Source: Lachnospiraceae bacterium (GTDB lineage: Bacteria > Bacillota > Clostridia > Lachnospirales > Lachnospiraceae). Taken from it: DNA of 64,000 nt. Every line of letters starts with the position of its first letter. Positions within the stretch are counted from its first letter, which is position 1. The notes beneath the pieces are model-generated. The model was not told the origin of the DNA. It did not search any database and worked only from the letters and a program-made list of their open reading frames with translations. The stretch covers positions 62,001 through 126,000 of the forward strand of contig JAJQBC010000069.1 in the NCBI GenBank assembly GCA_021203465.1. Direction: 5' to 3'. A program made the position numbers and the translations under genes. Shown here in pieces: positions 42,124 through 52,232 of the stretch.

Positions 42124-43536
42124 TTAGAGCGAAAAATTTTTCAAAAAAACTTTAAAAGTCGTTCCGCGCCCTGCTTCGCTCTCCACTGTGATCTCGCCGC
42201 CGTGAAATTCGACAATCTCCTTCACCATCGCAAGCCCGAGCCCGTTCCCCTCCCCGCTGCGCGAGGCGTCAGCCTGATAAAAACGCTCAAAGATATGCGG
42301 CAGGCTCTCCGCATCGATACCGACGCCATCATCCTGCACGGTGAGAATGATTCCCGCCTCGTCGGAATGCAGGGCAACCCATGTATGACCATCCGGCTTT
42401 CCATAGCGATAGGCGTTGCCAATGAGGTTCGTCAACAGCCGCGTCAAAAGCTCACGGTTACCGCAGAAATGGATATCCGGCTCCGCCTCAAAGCGCAGCT
42501 CGATATTCTTTTCCCGTAGCAGCGCCAGATCCATGCAGACGCCCTCCGTCAGCGCCGTCAGATCCAATTCTTCCTTCGCATAGCGCTCCGGCTGAAGCTC
42601 CAGCCTCGTGAAATCCAGCAGATTGCCGATCAGCCGGTTCATCTTGCGGCTCTGCCGCTGGATGACCTGAAGCGCCTCCTCATATTCCTCCTGTGTCTGC
42701 GGGGACTCCAGAGAAAGCTCGCACTGCGCGCTGATCACGGCGGCCGGCGTCCGAAGCTCGTGGGAGGCGTCGGAGACGAAGCGCTGCTGCGCCTGAAAGG
42801 ACTCGTCCAGCCTCGTGAACATCTCATTGAACTGTCCGGCAAGCTGATGCAGCTCATCCTGCCCCTCGCTGAGCTCAATCCGTTTTCCCAGATCATTTCC
42901 CTCGCGGATCTGCGCCGCCGTGTCCGCGATCTGCCGAATCGGGCGCAGCATCCGCCCCGCGATCAGAAAGCCCCCGATGATGGCCAGCACGACAAGACTC
43001 GGCAGAAGGATAAGGGAGGTTCGGGAAATGGCGGATAACTCAACCTCGCCCTGCGTCTCGGCGACAATGCCGTGCAGCCACAGATCCTCAAGTCCCTCCG
43101 TCTCCAGTCTGTGGTCAAAAATATAGTAGAGCGTCCCCTCCACCGTTATACGCTGCACCTCCAGGTCGGAAAGCGCGACTGAGGCGCTCTCCCGCGCAAT
43201 CGGATTCTCGCCGTAGACGAGCGTGCCGTCCGTCCGGCAAAGAGAGGTGTAAATCTCATTGACGGCATCAAGGAAGTCGTCGTCGATCTCAATATAACCC
43301 CCGTCAAAATGCGCATAATAATCCACATCATTGTCCGCATAGAGGTCGTCAATCGAAGCGTAATACTCGACTTCGTCCACATTATTCTCTACCGTCTGTA
43401 TCAGTTCGTCACGGATTGTCTTCTGAATGATCTGGCGGCTGGCCGACAGAATCACAAAATAGGTGAGCGCGACGACCACAATCAGCACGGCCGAAAACCA
43501 GAGCGTGATCTTCGCGCGGATGGATAATCTTTTCAA
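42124..43536 (-). CDS. sensor histidine kinase
   Basis: HAMP; FVSDASHELRTPAAVISAQCEL; N/G1/G2 boxes DDGVGID, GEGNGLGLAMVKEI. Confidence 0.95.
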   Translation of the reverse strand: MKRLSIRAKITLWFSAVLIVVVALTYFVILSASRQIIQKTIRDELIQTVENNVDEVEYYASIDDLYADNDVDYYAHFDGGYIEIDDDFLDAVNEIYTSLCRTDGTLVYGENPIARESASVALSDLEVQRITVEGTLYYIFDHRLETEGLEDLWLHGIVAETQGEVELSAISRTSLILLPSLVVLAIIGGFLIAGRMLRPIRQIADTAAQIREGNDLGKRIELSEGQDELHQLAGQFNEMFTRLDESFQAQQRFVSDASHELRTPAAVISAQCELSLESPQTQEEYEEALQVIQRQSRKMNRLIGNLLDFTRLELQPERYAKEELDLTALTEGVCMDLALLREKNIELRFEAEPDIHFCGNRELLTRLLTNLIGNAYRYGKPDGHTWVALHSDEAGIILTVQDDGVGIDAESLPHIFERFYQADASRSGEGNGLGLAMVKEIVEFHGGEITVESEAGRGTTFKVFLKNFSL

Positions 43537-43539
43537 AAC

Positions 43540-44214
43540 TTAAGCGTCCTCCCAAATAACATAGCCTCTGCCGCGCACGGTGTGAATCAGCTTTTTCTTC
43601 TGTCCGCTGTCGATCTTGCGGCGGAGATAGCTGATATACACATCCACGACGTTCATGCCCCCCTCATAATCATAGTTCCAGATATGGTCCTCGATCTGTT
43701 CCCGGGACAGCGTGATACCCGGATTGTGCATCAGATATTCAAGCAGCGCGTATTCTCTGGCTGAAAGAGTAATCTCCTGCCCGCCGCGCGTAACCCGCTT
43801 TGCGGCGCAGTCCATGACGAGATCCCCGACTGCAAGCTCGCTCGTCGCCGTGCCGTGACTCGTGCGGATCATTGCCCGGATGCGTGCGCTCAGCTCTTCA
43901 AAGGAAAAGGGCTTCACCAGATAGTCATTTGCCCCGCTGTCGAGCCCCTTCACGCGGTCGGCGACGGAATCGCGCGCCGTCAGGAAAAGCACCGGCGTCA
44001 TTTTTCCGGCATTCCGCAGAGCCGTGAGCACGGCGAAACCATCCGCTCCCGGCATCATGATGTCCAGAATCACGGCGTCGTAATCCGCGCAGGCCAGCAT
44101 GTCAATCGCTTCTCTTCCATCATGGCAACTGTCCACACTGTAGCCGTCCGAACTTAATTTTTTACTGATGATGCGGTTCAGATCCCGCTCATCCTCCGCA
44201 AGAAGAATTCGCAT
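43540..44214 (-). CDS. OmpR-family response regulator
   Basis: MRILLAEDERDLNRIISKKL, DIMMPGADGF, winged helix. Confidence 0.95.
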   Translation of the reverse strand: MRILLAEDERDLNRIISKKLSSDGYSVDSCHDGREAIDMLACADYDAVILDIMMPGADGFAVLTALRNAGKMTPVLFLTARDSVADRVKGLDSGANDYLVKPFSFEELSARIRAMIRTSHGTATSELAVGDLVMDCAAKRVTRGGQEITLSAREYALLEYLMHNPGITLSREQIEDHIWNYDYEGGMNVVDVYISYLRRKIDSGQKKKLIHTVRGRGYVIWEDA

Positions 44215-44230
44215 ACAAACCTCCTTTTCA

Positions 44231-44884
44231 TCAGGAGTCTCTCGACTCGATCAGGATCATAATACCTTCGCCAATCGTGATCTGCGCCACATCCTCCGTA
44301 ATTTCATTCGAAATCCCCCGGGACGCACTCCCTCGGACGGTAAAATCATAATCGCTGAGCGGATATTTCACCCCCTGCAGCGTCACGCCACGCACCTCTT
44401 CCGTGAACGGAATTAAAGAAAAGAAATCGCCATACTGCTCCTCGCGTTTCAGCGAAATATCGCCGCTGATCAGCCGAATGCGGTTGTACTCGTCCAGAAT
44501 GCGGCAGGAAACCCCTTTTTCAAAAGGAAGATACAGCGTATGGATGTTTCCCAACACATGGTCGAGCCTGGTTCCGGTCGCCCCGACAATCGTGATATCT
44601 GTGCTGCCCAGCTCCAGCGCGAGTTCGACAGTGATCTGTGTGTCCGTGGCGTCCTTCACCGGATTAAACTCTCGAAGCTCAATGTCCGTATGCCGATATT
44701 TTTCAAGAATCTCCGGCTGCAGACTGTCAAAATCGCCGACGATGCGCGTCGGCCGGATCTCCTGCTTATAACAAAAGGCCAGCCCTTTATCCGCACAGAT
44801 AATGTGGTCAAAGGGCTGCTCCAAAACGCCGAGGACAAAATCGACATCGATCCTGCCCCCGCTGATAATCAGGGTTTTCATCAC
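44231..44884 (-). CDS. thiN: thiamine diphosphokinase
   Basis: ICADKGLAFCYKQEIRPTRIVGDFDSL; GATGTRLDHVLGNI. Confidence 0.92.
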   Translation of the reverse strand: MMKTLIISGGRIDVDFVLGVLEQPFDHIICADKGLAFCYKQEIRPTRIVGDFDSLQPEILEKYRHTDIELREFNPVKDATDTQITVELALELGSTDITIVGATGTRLDHVLGNIHTLYLPFEKGVSCRILDEYNRIRLISGDISLKREEQYGDFFSLIPFTEEVRGVTLQGVKYPLSDYDFTVRGSASRGISNEITEDVAQITIGEGIMILIESRDS

Positions 44885-45534
44885 TTCATAATCTCCATGA
44901 AATCACGCACATTCTGCCCGATATCTCCCTTGAAAATGGCAGATCCGGCCACGATCACATTCACCCCCGCGTCAAGGACCATCCGAAGATTCTCCTTCTT
45001 AATGCCGCCGTCCACCTCGATGTCGGTGTCAAGCCCGCGCACGTCAAGCATCGCACGAAGCTCGCGGATCTTCTGTGTAGACTCCGGAATATAGGACTGT
45101 CCGCCAAAACCCGGCTCCACCGTCATGAGGAGAATCATATCCGCCTCATCGAGCACATCCGCAAGGACACTGTTCGGCGTCTTCGGTTTAATCGTCACGC
45201 CTGCTTTAACACCTTTTTCCCGGATCGCGCGCAACGTCTTCTTTATATCCTTACAGGCCTCATAATGCACAGTGATAATATCTGCCCCGCAGCGCACAAA
45301 TTCATCAATATAACGATCGGGATCCACAATCATCAGATGGACATCCAGCACGAGATCCGTAACCTTTCGAACGGATTCCAGCACCGGCATGCCAAATGAA
45401 ATACTCGGAACAAACAGGCCGTCCATCACGTCATAGTGCAGATACTGCGTGCCCGCCTCCTGCACACGCCGGATATCGTCTCCGAGATGCGCGAAGTCCG
45501 CCGACAATATCGAGGGTGATAAGTATTTTTTCAT
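44881..45534 (-). CDS. rpe: ribulose-phosphate 3-epimerase
   Basis: LSPSILSADFAHLGDDI; HYDVMDGLFVPSISFGMPVL; TVEPGFGGQSYIP. Confidence 0.97.
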   Translation of the reverse strand: MKKYLSPSILSADFAHLGDDIRRVQEAGTQYLHYDVMDGLFVPSISFGMPVLESVRKVTDLVLDVHLMIVDPDRYIDEFVRCGADIITVHYEACKDIKKTLRAIREKGVKAGVTIKPKTPNSVLADVLDEADMILLMTVEPGFGGQSYIPESTQKIRELRAMLDVRGLDTDIEVDGGIKKENLRMVLDAGVNVIVAGSAIFKGDIGQNVRDFMEIMK

Positions 45535-45537
45535 GAT

Positions 45538-46422
45538 TTAATGATACCTCCTCTTCTCCCGCTCACACAGCTCTTCATAAAAATCCAGATAGCTGTCATA
45601 GCGCCTTCTGTGGATTTTACCGGCCTCCACTGCCGCCTTTACCGCACAGCCGGGTTCCTGCACATGCGCACAGCCGGGAAAGCGGCATTTATTTTCATAA
45701 GGGGCGAACTCCGGGAAATCGTAGCGGAGTTCTTCCTTCTCCTCCTCCATCAGGTCGAGGGAACTGAAACCCGGCGTATCAAAGAGGTAGCTGTCCTTCT
45801 GAATCCGGTACAGCTCACTGTGACGCGTCGTATGCTTTCCGCGCTCAAGTTTTCCGCTGATCTGGCCGGTCTGGCTATCTGCCTCCGGGATCAGCAAATT
45901 GGTCAGCGTCGACTTTCCCACGCCGGAGGGTCCCGCCAGCGCGGTCGTCTGATCCAGAAGCATTTTTCTCAGTTCCTGAGCGCCCTCTCCCGTTTTTGCA
46001 CTGACGAATACAAGAGGGCTGCCGCTTCCCGCATAGATCCGGCGCAGCTCCTCCTGATCCTCCTGTGCCTCGTCCAGCTTGTTAAAACAGATGATCGAGG
46101 GAAGCTCTTTCTGCCGCATCATAACCAGAAAGCGATCCAGCAGCCCCAGATTCGGCTTCGGTTTCGACAGGGCGAAAACGATCAGCGCCTGGCTGAGATT
46201 TGCAACTGCGGGCCGGATCAGTTCACTGCTCCGCGGCAGGATCTCTTCGACATTTCCACTGTGCTCTGACTCATCCAGCGCCTGTATCTCCACCATATCC
46301 CCGACCAGAGGCTTTAAGCCCCGGTTTCGGAATATCCCCTTTGCCCTGCACTCATATACGCCGCGTCCTTCTACATAGACATAATAGAAACCCGCGATCC
46401 CTTTGATAATTCTTCCTCTCAT
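45538..46422 (-). CDS. rsgA: ribosome small subunit-dependent GTPase A
   Basis: Circularly permuted GTPase: CFNKLDE, GPSGVGKSTLTN, DTPGFS; C-terminal CRFPGCAHVQEPGCAVK zinc site. Confidence 0.96.
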   Translation of the reverse strand: MRGRIIKGIAGFYYVYVEGRGVYECRAKGIFRNRGLKPLVGDMVEIQALDESEHSGNVEEILPRSSELIRPAVANLSQALIVFALSKPKPNLGLLDRFLVMMRQKELPSIICFNKLDEAQEDQEELRRIYAGSGSPLVFVSAKTGEGAQELRKMLLDQTTALAGPSGVGKSTLTNLLIPEADSQTGQISGKLERGKHTTRHSELYRIQKDSYLFDTPGFSSLDLMEEEKEELRYDFPEFAPYENKCRFPGCAHVQEPGCAVKAAVEAGKIHRRRYDSYLDFYEELCEREKRRYH

Positions 46423-48464
46423 CAGGCTGATGGTCCCAGGCTGACATAGATCGTCACTTCGCCATCATAGTCCACCGTGCTGCTGGGACTGAAACGCGTC
46501 ACGTAGCCCGCTCCCACGGAGCTGCTGTATTCCGTCGCCTGCGTGATCGTACCCGTAAACCCGGCATTCCGAAGAGCGGTCACCGCCGAATCATAGGTCA
46601 TGTTTACCACAACAGACGGAATCGTAATGGCCTGTTTTCCAAGGCTGACTGTGATCGTGACCGTGCTCCCAACCGCTACGCTGCTGCCCCGATCCGGATC
46701 GGTACTGATGACCAGTCCGCTGCGAATGTCGTCCGAATAAGCCTCCGTCACCGAAACCTTAAATCCGTCAGCCTCAAGCTCAGATGTTGCTCTCGCCTGC
46801 TCATGTCCGATCACGTCCGTCACCATCGCTGTCTGCGGACCGCTGCTGATGACCAGATCAACGGATGTACCCTTTTCCACGGAAGAGTTGGCCTCCACGC
46901 TCTGACTGATTACCAGCCCTTCCTCCACGGTATCGCTGCTGCTCTCTGACACCGTGCCGACTGTCAGGCCTGCAGCCGTCAGCGCGCTGCGCGCAGTAGA
47001 CTCATCCTTTTCCAGCACGTTCGGCACCGTTACCGTAGTCTCTTCTTCTTCTTCCTCCTCAGATGTCGCTGTAGAAGAGTCCGCGCCGCTCGATGTTATT
47101 ACCTCCACGGAGCTTCCTACCTCCACACGGCTGCCTTCCTCCACGCTCTGGTTGATAATCTGCCCGGACGCGTACTCGGAGGACGCCTCGCTGCCTTTCA
47201 GCGTGATACTCAGACCCAGCTCCTCCAGCTCGATCTTCGCCTCCGTCACCGTCATTCCGAGAAGGCTGGGCATCTCCACCGTGTTGGCCGAGGAACTCTC
47301 CTCCTCTTCATCTTCCAGACTTTCCTCCGTCTGCGTGCCTTCCGAGTCAGAGCTGCTGCCGGAACCAAGTCCAAAAAGTCTGGATACCAATAGGAAGACA
47401 ATCACCACAATAATGATAGCGAGCACAATGCCTGCCGCGGTCATCGCCTTCTCCACCGCCGGGCTCAGGCGCTCATCCTCATCGTCGTCGTCCTCATCAT
47501 CATCCTCATCGTCATCCTCTTCTTCTTCGTCCATTTTATGACGCACAGCTCTTCTTACATCCTTCACCTGAGCGGTCGTGTCCTTCGTCACTATCACCGT
47601 TCTGGCCTGATCATCCGGATTGATCATCTTCACAAAATCGCCGTCCGGATCCATCAGGGACTGCTTCAAATCGGCAATCAGGTCGCCGATGTCCTGATAT
47701 CTGCGATCCGGGCTCTTCTCTGTCGTCTTTTTAATGATCTGGGAAAGACTATAGGGAAGATTCTTGCAGTAGATCTCCGGCGGGACCATCTCCTCCTGCA
47801 GATGCTTGACCGCGATCGTCACCGCCGAATCCCCGTCAAAAGGCACCCGGCCCGTCACCATCTCATAGAGCACGATACCGAGTGAGTAAATATCGCTTCT
47901 GTGATCCACATAACCTCCCCTGGCCTGTTCCGGAGAAGAATAGTGCACGGAACCCATCGCATTCGAGGTCGTCGTCTGTGAGGTGGTCGCCTTGGCGATG
48001 CCAAAGTCCGTCACCTTCACCTTGCCCTCCCGGGATATGATAATGTTCTGCGGTTTGATATCACGATGGACAATCTGGTTGTTGTGCGCGACCTCAAGCC
48101 CCGCGGACACCTGAATCGCGATGCTGGTGGCCTCCTTGATCGTGAGGCTTCCCTTCCGCTCGATATAGTTTTTGAGTGTGATGCCCTCGACCAGCTCCAT
48201 GACAATATAGTAAATCCCGTTTTCGTCGCCGACGTCGTAGACATTCACGATATTCGGATGCGCGAGCCGCGCCGCGGACTGCGCCTCCTCCTTAAACTTC
48301 CTCACGAAAGCGTCATTGCCGCGAAATTCCTCCTTCAGGATCTTGACTGCAATATAACGGTTGAGTTTGTGGTCCTTGCCCTTATAGACCTCCGCCATGC
48401 CGCCAACTCCAATTTTTTCCAGAATCTCATAGCGGTCTCCCACAATCGTTCCGATTTTAATCAT
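46422..48464 (-). CDS. prkC: PASTA-domain Ser/Thr protein kinase (Stk1/PrkC family)
   Basis: Kinase domain (HRDIKPQNIIIS, DFGIAK), TM, four PASTA-like repeats. Confidence 0.96.
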   Translation of the reverse strand: MIKIGTIVGDRYEILEKIGVGGMAEVYKGKDHKLNRYIAVKILKEEFRGNDAFVRKFKEEAQSAARLAHPNIVNVYDVGDENGIYYIVMELVEGITLKNYIERKGSLTIKEATSIAIQVSAGLEVAHNNQIVHRDIKPQNIIISREGKVKVTDFGIAKATTSQTTTSNAMGSVHYSSPEQARGGYVDHRSDIYSLGIVLYEMVTGRVPFDGDSAVTIAVKHLQEEMVPPEIYCKNLPYSLSQIIKKTTEKSPDRRYQDIGDLIADLKQSLMDPDGDFVKMINPDDQARTVIVTKDTTAQVKDVRRAVRHKMDEEEEDDDEDDDEDDDDEDERLSPAVEKAMTAAGIVLAIIIVVIVFLLVSRLFGLGSGSSSDSEGTQTEESLEDEEEESSSANTVEMPSLLGMTVTEAKIELEELGLSITLKGSEASSEYASGQIINQSVEEGSRVEVGSSVEVITSSGADSSTATSEEEEEEETTVTVPNVLEKDESTARSALTAAGLTVGTVSESSSDTVEEGLVISQSVEANSSVEKGTSVDLVISSGPQTAMVTDVIGHEQARATSELEADGFKVSVTEAYSDDIRSGLVISTDPDRGSSVAVGSTVTITVSLGKQAITIPSVVVNMTYDSAVTALRNAGFTGTITQATEYSSSVGAGYVTRFSPSSTVDYDGEVTIYVSLGPSA

Positions 48465-48479
48465 AATTTTACCTCACTG

Positions 48480-49208
48480 CTATTCTACTTCTGCCAGCAC
48501 TACCGCAATATTATCCAGGCCGCCGTTTCTGTTCGCCTGCAGGATCAGCTCGCTGCCGATCTCGGACAATGAGCGCTCCTGACTGATGATCCGGCAGAGT
48601 TCCGTATCCTCCACCATATTGCTCAGGCCATCGGAGCAAAGCAGATATTTATTTCCATGCGCTGCCTCAAGGAAGTACAGATCCGGCTGAATGTCGCCCT
48701 GTATTCCCAGCGCTTTTGTGATAATATTTTTGTCGGGATGCTTCCTCGCGCTTTCCGGGCTGAGCTCCCCTTTTCGCACAAGCTCTGCCACATAAGAGTG
48801 ATCCTCTGATATCTGGCGGATACTGTCACCGGCAATCTCGTAGATCCGGCTGTCACCGACATTCGCCGCGATTGCCTCCTCACCTGCAACCGTGAGCATC
48901 ACAAGTGTCGTACCCATACCCTCATAATCCTCACACTCGCAGGACTTCTCAAAAATTCGATGGTTCGCATAGCGCACCGCCTTCTGAAGAATCAGCGCCG
49001 GACGGGTATCCATACTTTTCTGCGCCGCTTCGATAACGCTCTCCACCGCCAGAGAAGATGCGATCTCCCCGGCCCGGTGGCCGCCCATGCCATCCGCCAC
49101 GATATAGAGATTCGGAAGATTCCCCACCGGAGCATCCGAGGCGTACACATAATCCTGATTGATCTTTCTCGCCCTTCCCACGTCTGTCATTGCAACTGAT
49201 GCATGCAC
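48480..49208 (-). CDS. stp: PP2C-family Ser/Thr phosphatase (Stp1/PrpC)
   Basis: GRARKINQDYVY, VADGMGGHRAGEIAS, GDSRIYEI, CSDGLSNMV; next to prkC. Confidence 0.95.
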   Translation of the reverse strand: MHASVAMTDVGRARKINQDYVYASDAPVGNLPNLYIVADGMGGHRAGEIASSLAVESVIEAAQKSMDTRPALILQKAVRYANHRIFEKSCECEDYEGMGTTLVMLTVAGEEAIAANVGDSRIYEIAGDSIRQISEDHSYVAELVRKGELSPESARKHPDKNIITKALGIQGDIQPDLYFLEAAHGNKYLLCSDGLSNMVEDTELCRIISQERSLSEIGSELILQANRNGGLDNIAVVLAEVE

Positions 49209-49220
49209 GCTTTCTTCACC

Positions 49221-50249
49221 TCACTTCTCAAGATATCGTCTTCTGAGCTGGCCGCAGGCACCATCGATATCCCGACCCATTTCTCTTCTTATAGTAACAT
49301 GTTTCCCTGATTTTTCAAGAATTTCTTTGAAATTCAAGACTATCCCGCGTTCCGGCCCTGCAAGTCCCCGCTCTGCGACCGGGTTAACCGGGATCAAATT
49401 GATGTGGCAATTCATGTCTCCCAGCAGCGACGCGAGCGCCCGGGCATCCTCCGGCGCATCGTTTACGCCGCCGACCAGACTGTACTCGAAGGTAACCCGC
49501 CGCCCCGTCTTCTCAAAATAATAACGACAGGCATCCAGCACCTCCGGAAGCTCATAGCGCTTTGCGATCGGCATCAGCTGAAGCCGCTTCTCCTGCGATG
49601 GGGCATGAAGCGAGAGCGCCAGCGTAATCTGAAGTTCTTCATCCGCCAGCCTGTACATCATCGGCACAATGCCACAGGTCGACACCGTCACATTTCGCTG
49701 GCTGATATGCAGCCCGCCCTCCGCGGTAAGAAGCTCGATAAAACGCAGCAATGCATCGTAGTTGTCGAGCGGCTCCCCACTTCCCATGACGACGACACTG
49801 TGGACGCGCTCTTTCGACCACTTCTGAATCTGATAGACCTGATCCAGGATTTCAGAAGCCCGCAGATTCCGCGAGAGGCCGCCCAGCGTTGATGCGCAGA
49901 AACGGCAGCCCATCCGGCAGCCTGCCTGTGAGGAAACGCAGACAGAATTCCCGTAATGATAGCGCATCAATACGCTCTCAATCACATTGCCGTCGAAGAG
50001 ACGGAACAAAAATTTACTGGTGCCGTCCTGCTTCGAGGTCTGCACCTCCAGAAGCTCCAAAGAAACTAATTCATACTCCGCACGTAGTCTCTCCCTCAGG
50101 TTCTTCGATAGATTGCTCATCTCATCGAAGTCCTCCGCCAGCTTTTCGTGAAGCCAGCTGTAGATCTGCCCCGCGCGGAACTTTTTTTCTCCGATTTTTT
50201 CCATTTCCGCCTGCAGCTCAGCAAGCGTCAGGGACTTGATATCCATCAT
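49221..50249 (-). CDS. rlmN: 23S rRNA (adenine2503-C2)-methyltransferase
   Basis: SSQAGCRMGCRFCAST radical-SAM motif; MGSGEPLDNYD. Confidence 0.96.
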   Translation of the reverse strand: MMDIKSLTLAELQAEMEKIGEKKFRAGQIYSWLHEKLAEDFDEMSNLSKNLRERLRAEYELVSLELLEVQTSKQDGTSKFLFRLFDGNVIESVLMRYHYGNSVCVSSQAGCRMGCRFCASTLGGLSRNLRASEILDQVYQIQKWSKERVHSVVVMGSGEPLDNYDALLRFIELLTAEGGLHISQRNVTVSTCGIVPMMYRLADEELQITLALSLHAPSQEKRLQLMPIAKRYELPEVLDACRYYFEKTGRRVTFEYSLVGGVNDAPEDARALASLLGDMNCHINLIPVNPVAERGLAGPERGIVLNFKEILEKSGKHVTIRREMGRDIDGACGQLRRRYLEK

Positions 50250-51529
50250 TCAGTTTTCCTCCTGAATTTCGCGATGAAGAAACCATCCCAGGGATCGATC
50301 CCCGGCAGCATCTTCTTCTGCTCCTCCAGAACAAATGGATAATGCCCGAGTATCCACTCCACATTTCCCTCGTTTTCTTCCCAATGTACGGTGCAGGTAC
50401 TATAGAGCAGCGTTCCGCCCGGCTTCACATAGCGCCAAGAAGCGTCCAGTATCCGTCTTTGCAACTGCACCAATTCGTCCTGCTGTGCAGGCGTCATCCG
50501 ATACTTGAGATCGTGTTTTTTGTTCAGGACGCCGAGTCCTGAGCAGGGGAGATCGGCCAGCACAACATCCGCTTTCTCAAAAGATTCCTCATCCGAAATG
50601 GTCGCATCCTTGCACAGCGCATGAATATTTTTAAGCTGTGACCGCTGGATATTCTCGCGGATCAGCTCTATCTTCTCCTCCGTCAGGTCGCGCGCCTCGA
50701 CCATGCCCGTACCGCCGAGCAGCTCCGCCAGATGCAGGCTTTTCCCGCCCGGCGCGGCGCAGAGATCAATACAATAATCTCCCGGACACGGCGCAGCCAT
50801 GAGCGCCGCCTGCATCGAACTGACATCCTGCACCTGAAAAAGCCCCTCGTGAAAGGAGGGCAGCGCACGCAGATAATCGTAGCCCGAGATTGCAAGCGCC
50901 GGAGCCGTTCCCTCGACCTCGTGCGCTTCCGCGCCCTCCGCTTCCAGACGTTCTTTCAACTTCTCTCTGGTGATTTTTAAAAGATTGACGCAGATCGTCG
51001 TCGGCTTCTTCCGATACTGATCTTCCAGCATACGGGCTGCACGCTCCGCTCCGTATTCCCGCGTCCACTGCTCCACAATCCACCCCGGCGTGGAATAACG
51101 GATCGCGAGAGCTTCCGGCGGGGCTTCCGGCCTCCGGCGCGCGATATTCCGCAGGACGCCGTTGACAAAGCCGGTGAGGCCGGAGAATCCCTTTGCCCGC
51201 GCAAGCCGGACCGCCTCGGAGCAAACTGCGGCGTCCGGCACCTGATCCATGTACTTCAGCTGATAGACTGACAGCCGCAGGATGCCGCGGATCACCGGCT
51301 TCTGCTTTCGCACCGGTACTTTGGAGACCTGATCGATGATCCAGTCGAGCTCCAGCAGACGCTCGAGCGTGCCCTCACAGAGCCTTGTGGGGAAAGCCCG
51401 CTCCCGCTTTTCCAGATACTGATGGCGCTCCAGCATGCCGCGCAGGGCCGTATGAGCCATCGCCCCGCGCTCTGTCACCTCCAGAAGGTACTCGAGTGCG
51501 AGCAGTCTTATATTTACCTGTTCCGCCAC
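50246..51529 (-). CDS. rsmB: 16S rRNA (cytosine967-C5)-methyltransferase
   Basis: NusB-like N-term plus DLCAAPGGKSLHLAEL, LADLPCSGLGVL. Confidence 0.95.
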   Translation of the reverse strand: MAEQVNIRLLALEYLLEVTERGAMAHTALRGMLERHQYLEKRERAFPTRLCEGTLERLLELDWIIDQVSKVPVRKQKPVIRGILRLSVYQLKYMDQVPDAAVCSEAVRLARAKGFSGLTGFVNGVLRNIARRRPEAPPEALAIRYSTPGWIVEQWTREYGAERAARMLEDQYRKKPTTICVNLLKITREKLKERLEAEGAEAHEVEGTAPALAISGYDYLRALPSFHEGLFQVQDVSSMQAALMAAPCPGDYCIDLCAAPGGKSLHLAELLGGTGMVEARDLTEEKIELIRENIQRSQLKNIHALCKDATISDEESFEKADVVLADLPCSGLGVLNKKHDLKYRMTPAQQDELVQLQRRILDASWRYVKPGGTLLYSTCTVHWEENEGNVEWILGHYPFVLEEQKKMLPGIDPWDGFFIAKFRRKTE

Positions 51530-51538
51530 GTTCCGCTC

Positions 51539-52231
51539 CTATCTCCGCCTTCTTCCGCCGCCAAAAAGGATCAACAGACGGAACATCGACAGGATCGACG
51601 CCGCGGCCGCGGCCACATAGGTCATCGCCGCAGCGGACAGCACCTTTCTCGTACCATAGAGCTCCTCTTCCGTGAGAATCCCGCTATCCCCGAGGATACG
51701 CACCGCGCGTTTCGACGCGTTGAACTCCACCGGCAATGTAATGAGCTGGAACACAACGCCAAAAAAGAAACAGAGAAGACCAATCTCAATCAACAAATAC
51801 GAACTCCCGAAGAGGATTCCGACCAGAATAATCGGAAGCGCGGCCTTCGTCCCGAAATTGGCGACCGGTACAAAGGTATTGCGAAGCTGCAGGGGCACAT
51901 AAGAACGGTCGTCCTGAATCGCATGTCCGCACTCGTGCGCCGCGATGCCGATCGCCGCCACGGATGTAGAACCGTAGACGCCATCAGACAGACGCAGCAC
52001 CTTATCTCGTGGGTCATAGTGGTCGGTCAGATTTCCACGAATGTACTCTACCTGCACGTCATAGATGCCGGCCCCCCGCAGAATGCGCTGCGCGGCCTCC
52101 GCTCCTGTGAGCCCGGAGTAACTGCGAACCTGCGAATATCTCCGATAGGTAGAATTCACCCGCGCAGACGCGCACAGGGACAGAATTGCCCCGATCAGTA
52201 CCAAAATATATGTGGGATCATAAAACAGCAC
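51539..52231 (-). CDS. zinc metallopeptidase (YugP family)
   Basis: AAHECGHAIQ HExxH-type motif, TMs. Confidence 0.92.
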   Translation of the reverse strand: MLFYDPTYILVLIGAILSLCASARVNSTYRRYSQVRSYSGLTGAEAAQRILRGAGIYDVQVEYIRGNLTDHYDPRDKVLRLSDGVYGSTSVAAIGIAAHECGHAIQDDRSYVPLQLRNTFVPVANFGTKAALPIILVGILFGSSYLLIEIGLLCFFFGVVFQLITLPVEFNASKRAVRILGDSGILTEEELYGTRKVLSAAAMTYVAAAAASILSMFRLLILFGGGRRRR

Positions 52232-52232
52232 G

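Noticed and set aside
47454-47538. Low-complexity poly-Ser ORF/repeat on plus strand
   Set aside because: It is the antisense reading of the Asp/Glu tract in prkC, not a separate repeat element.
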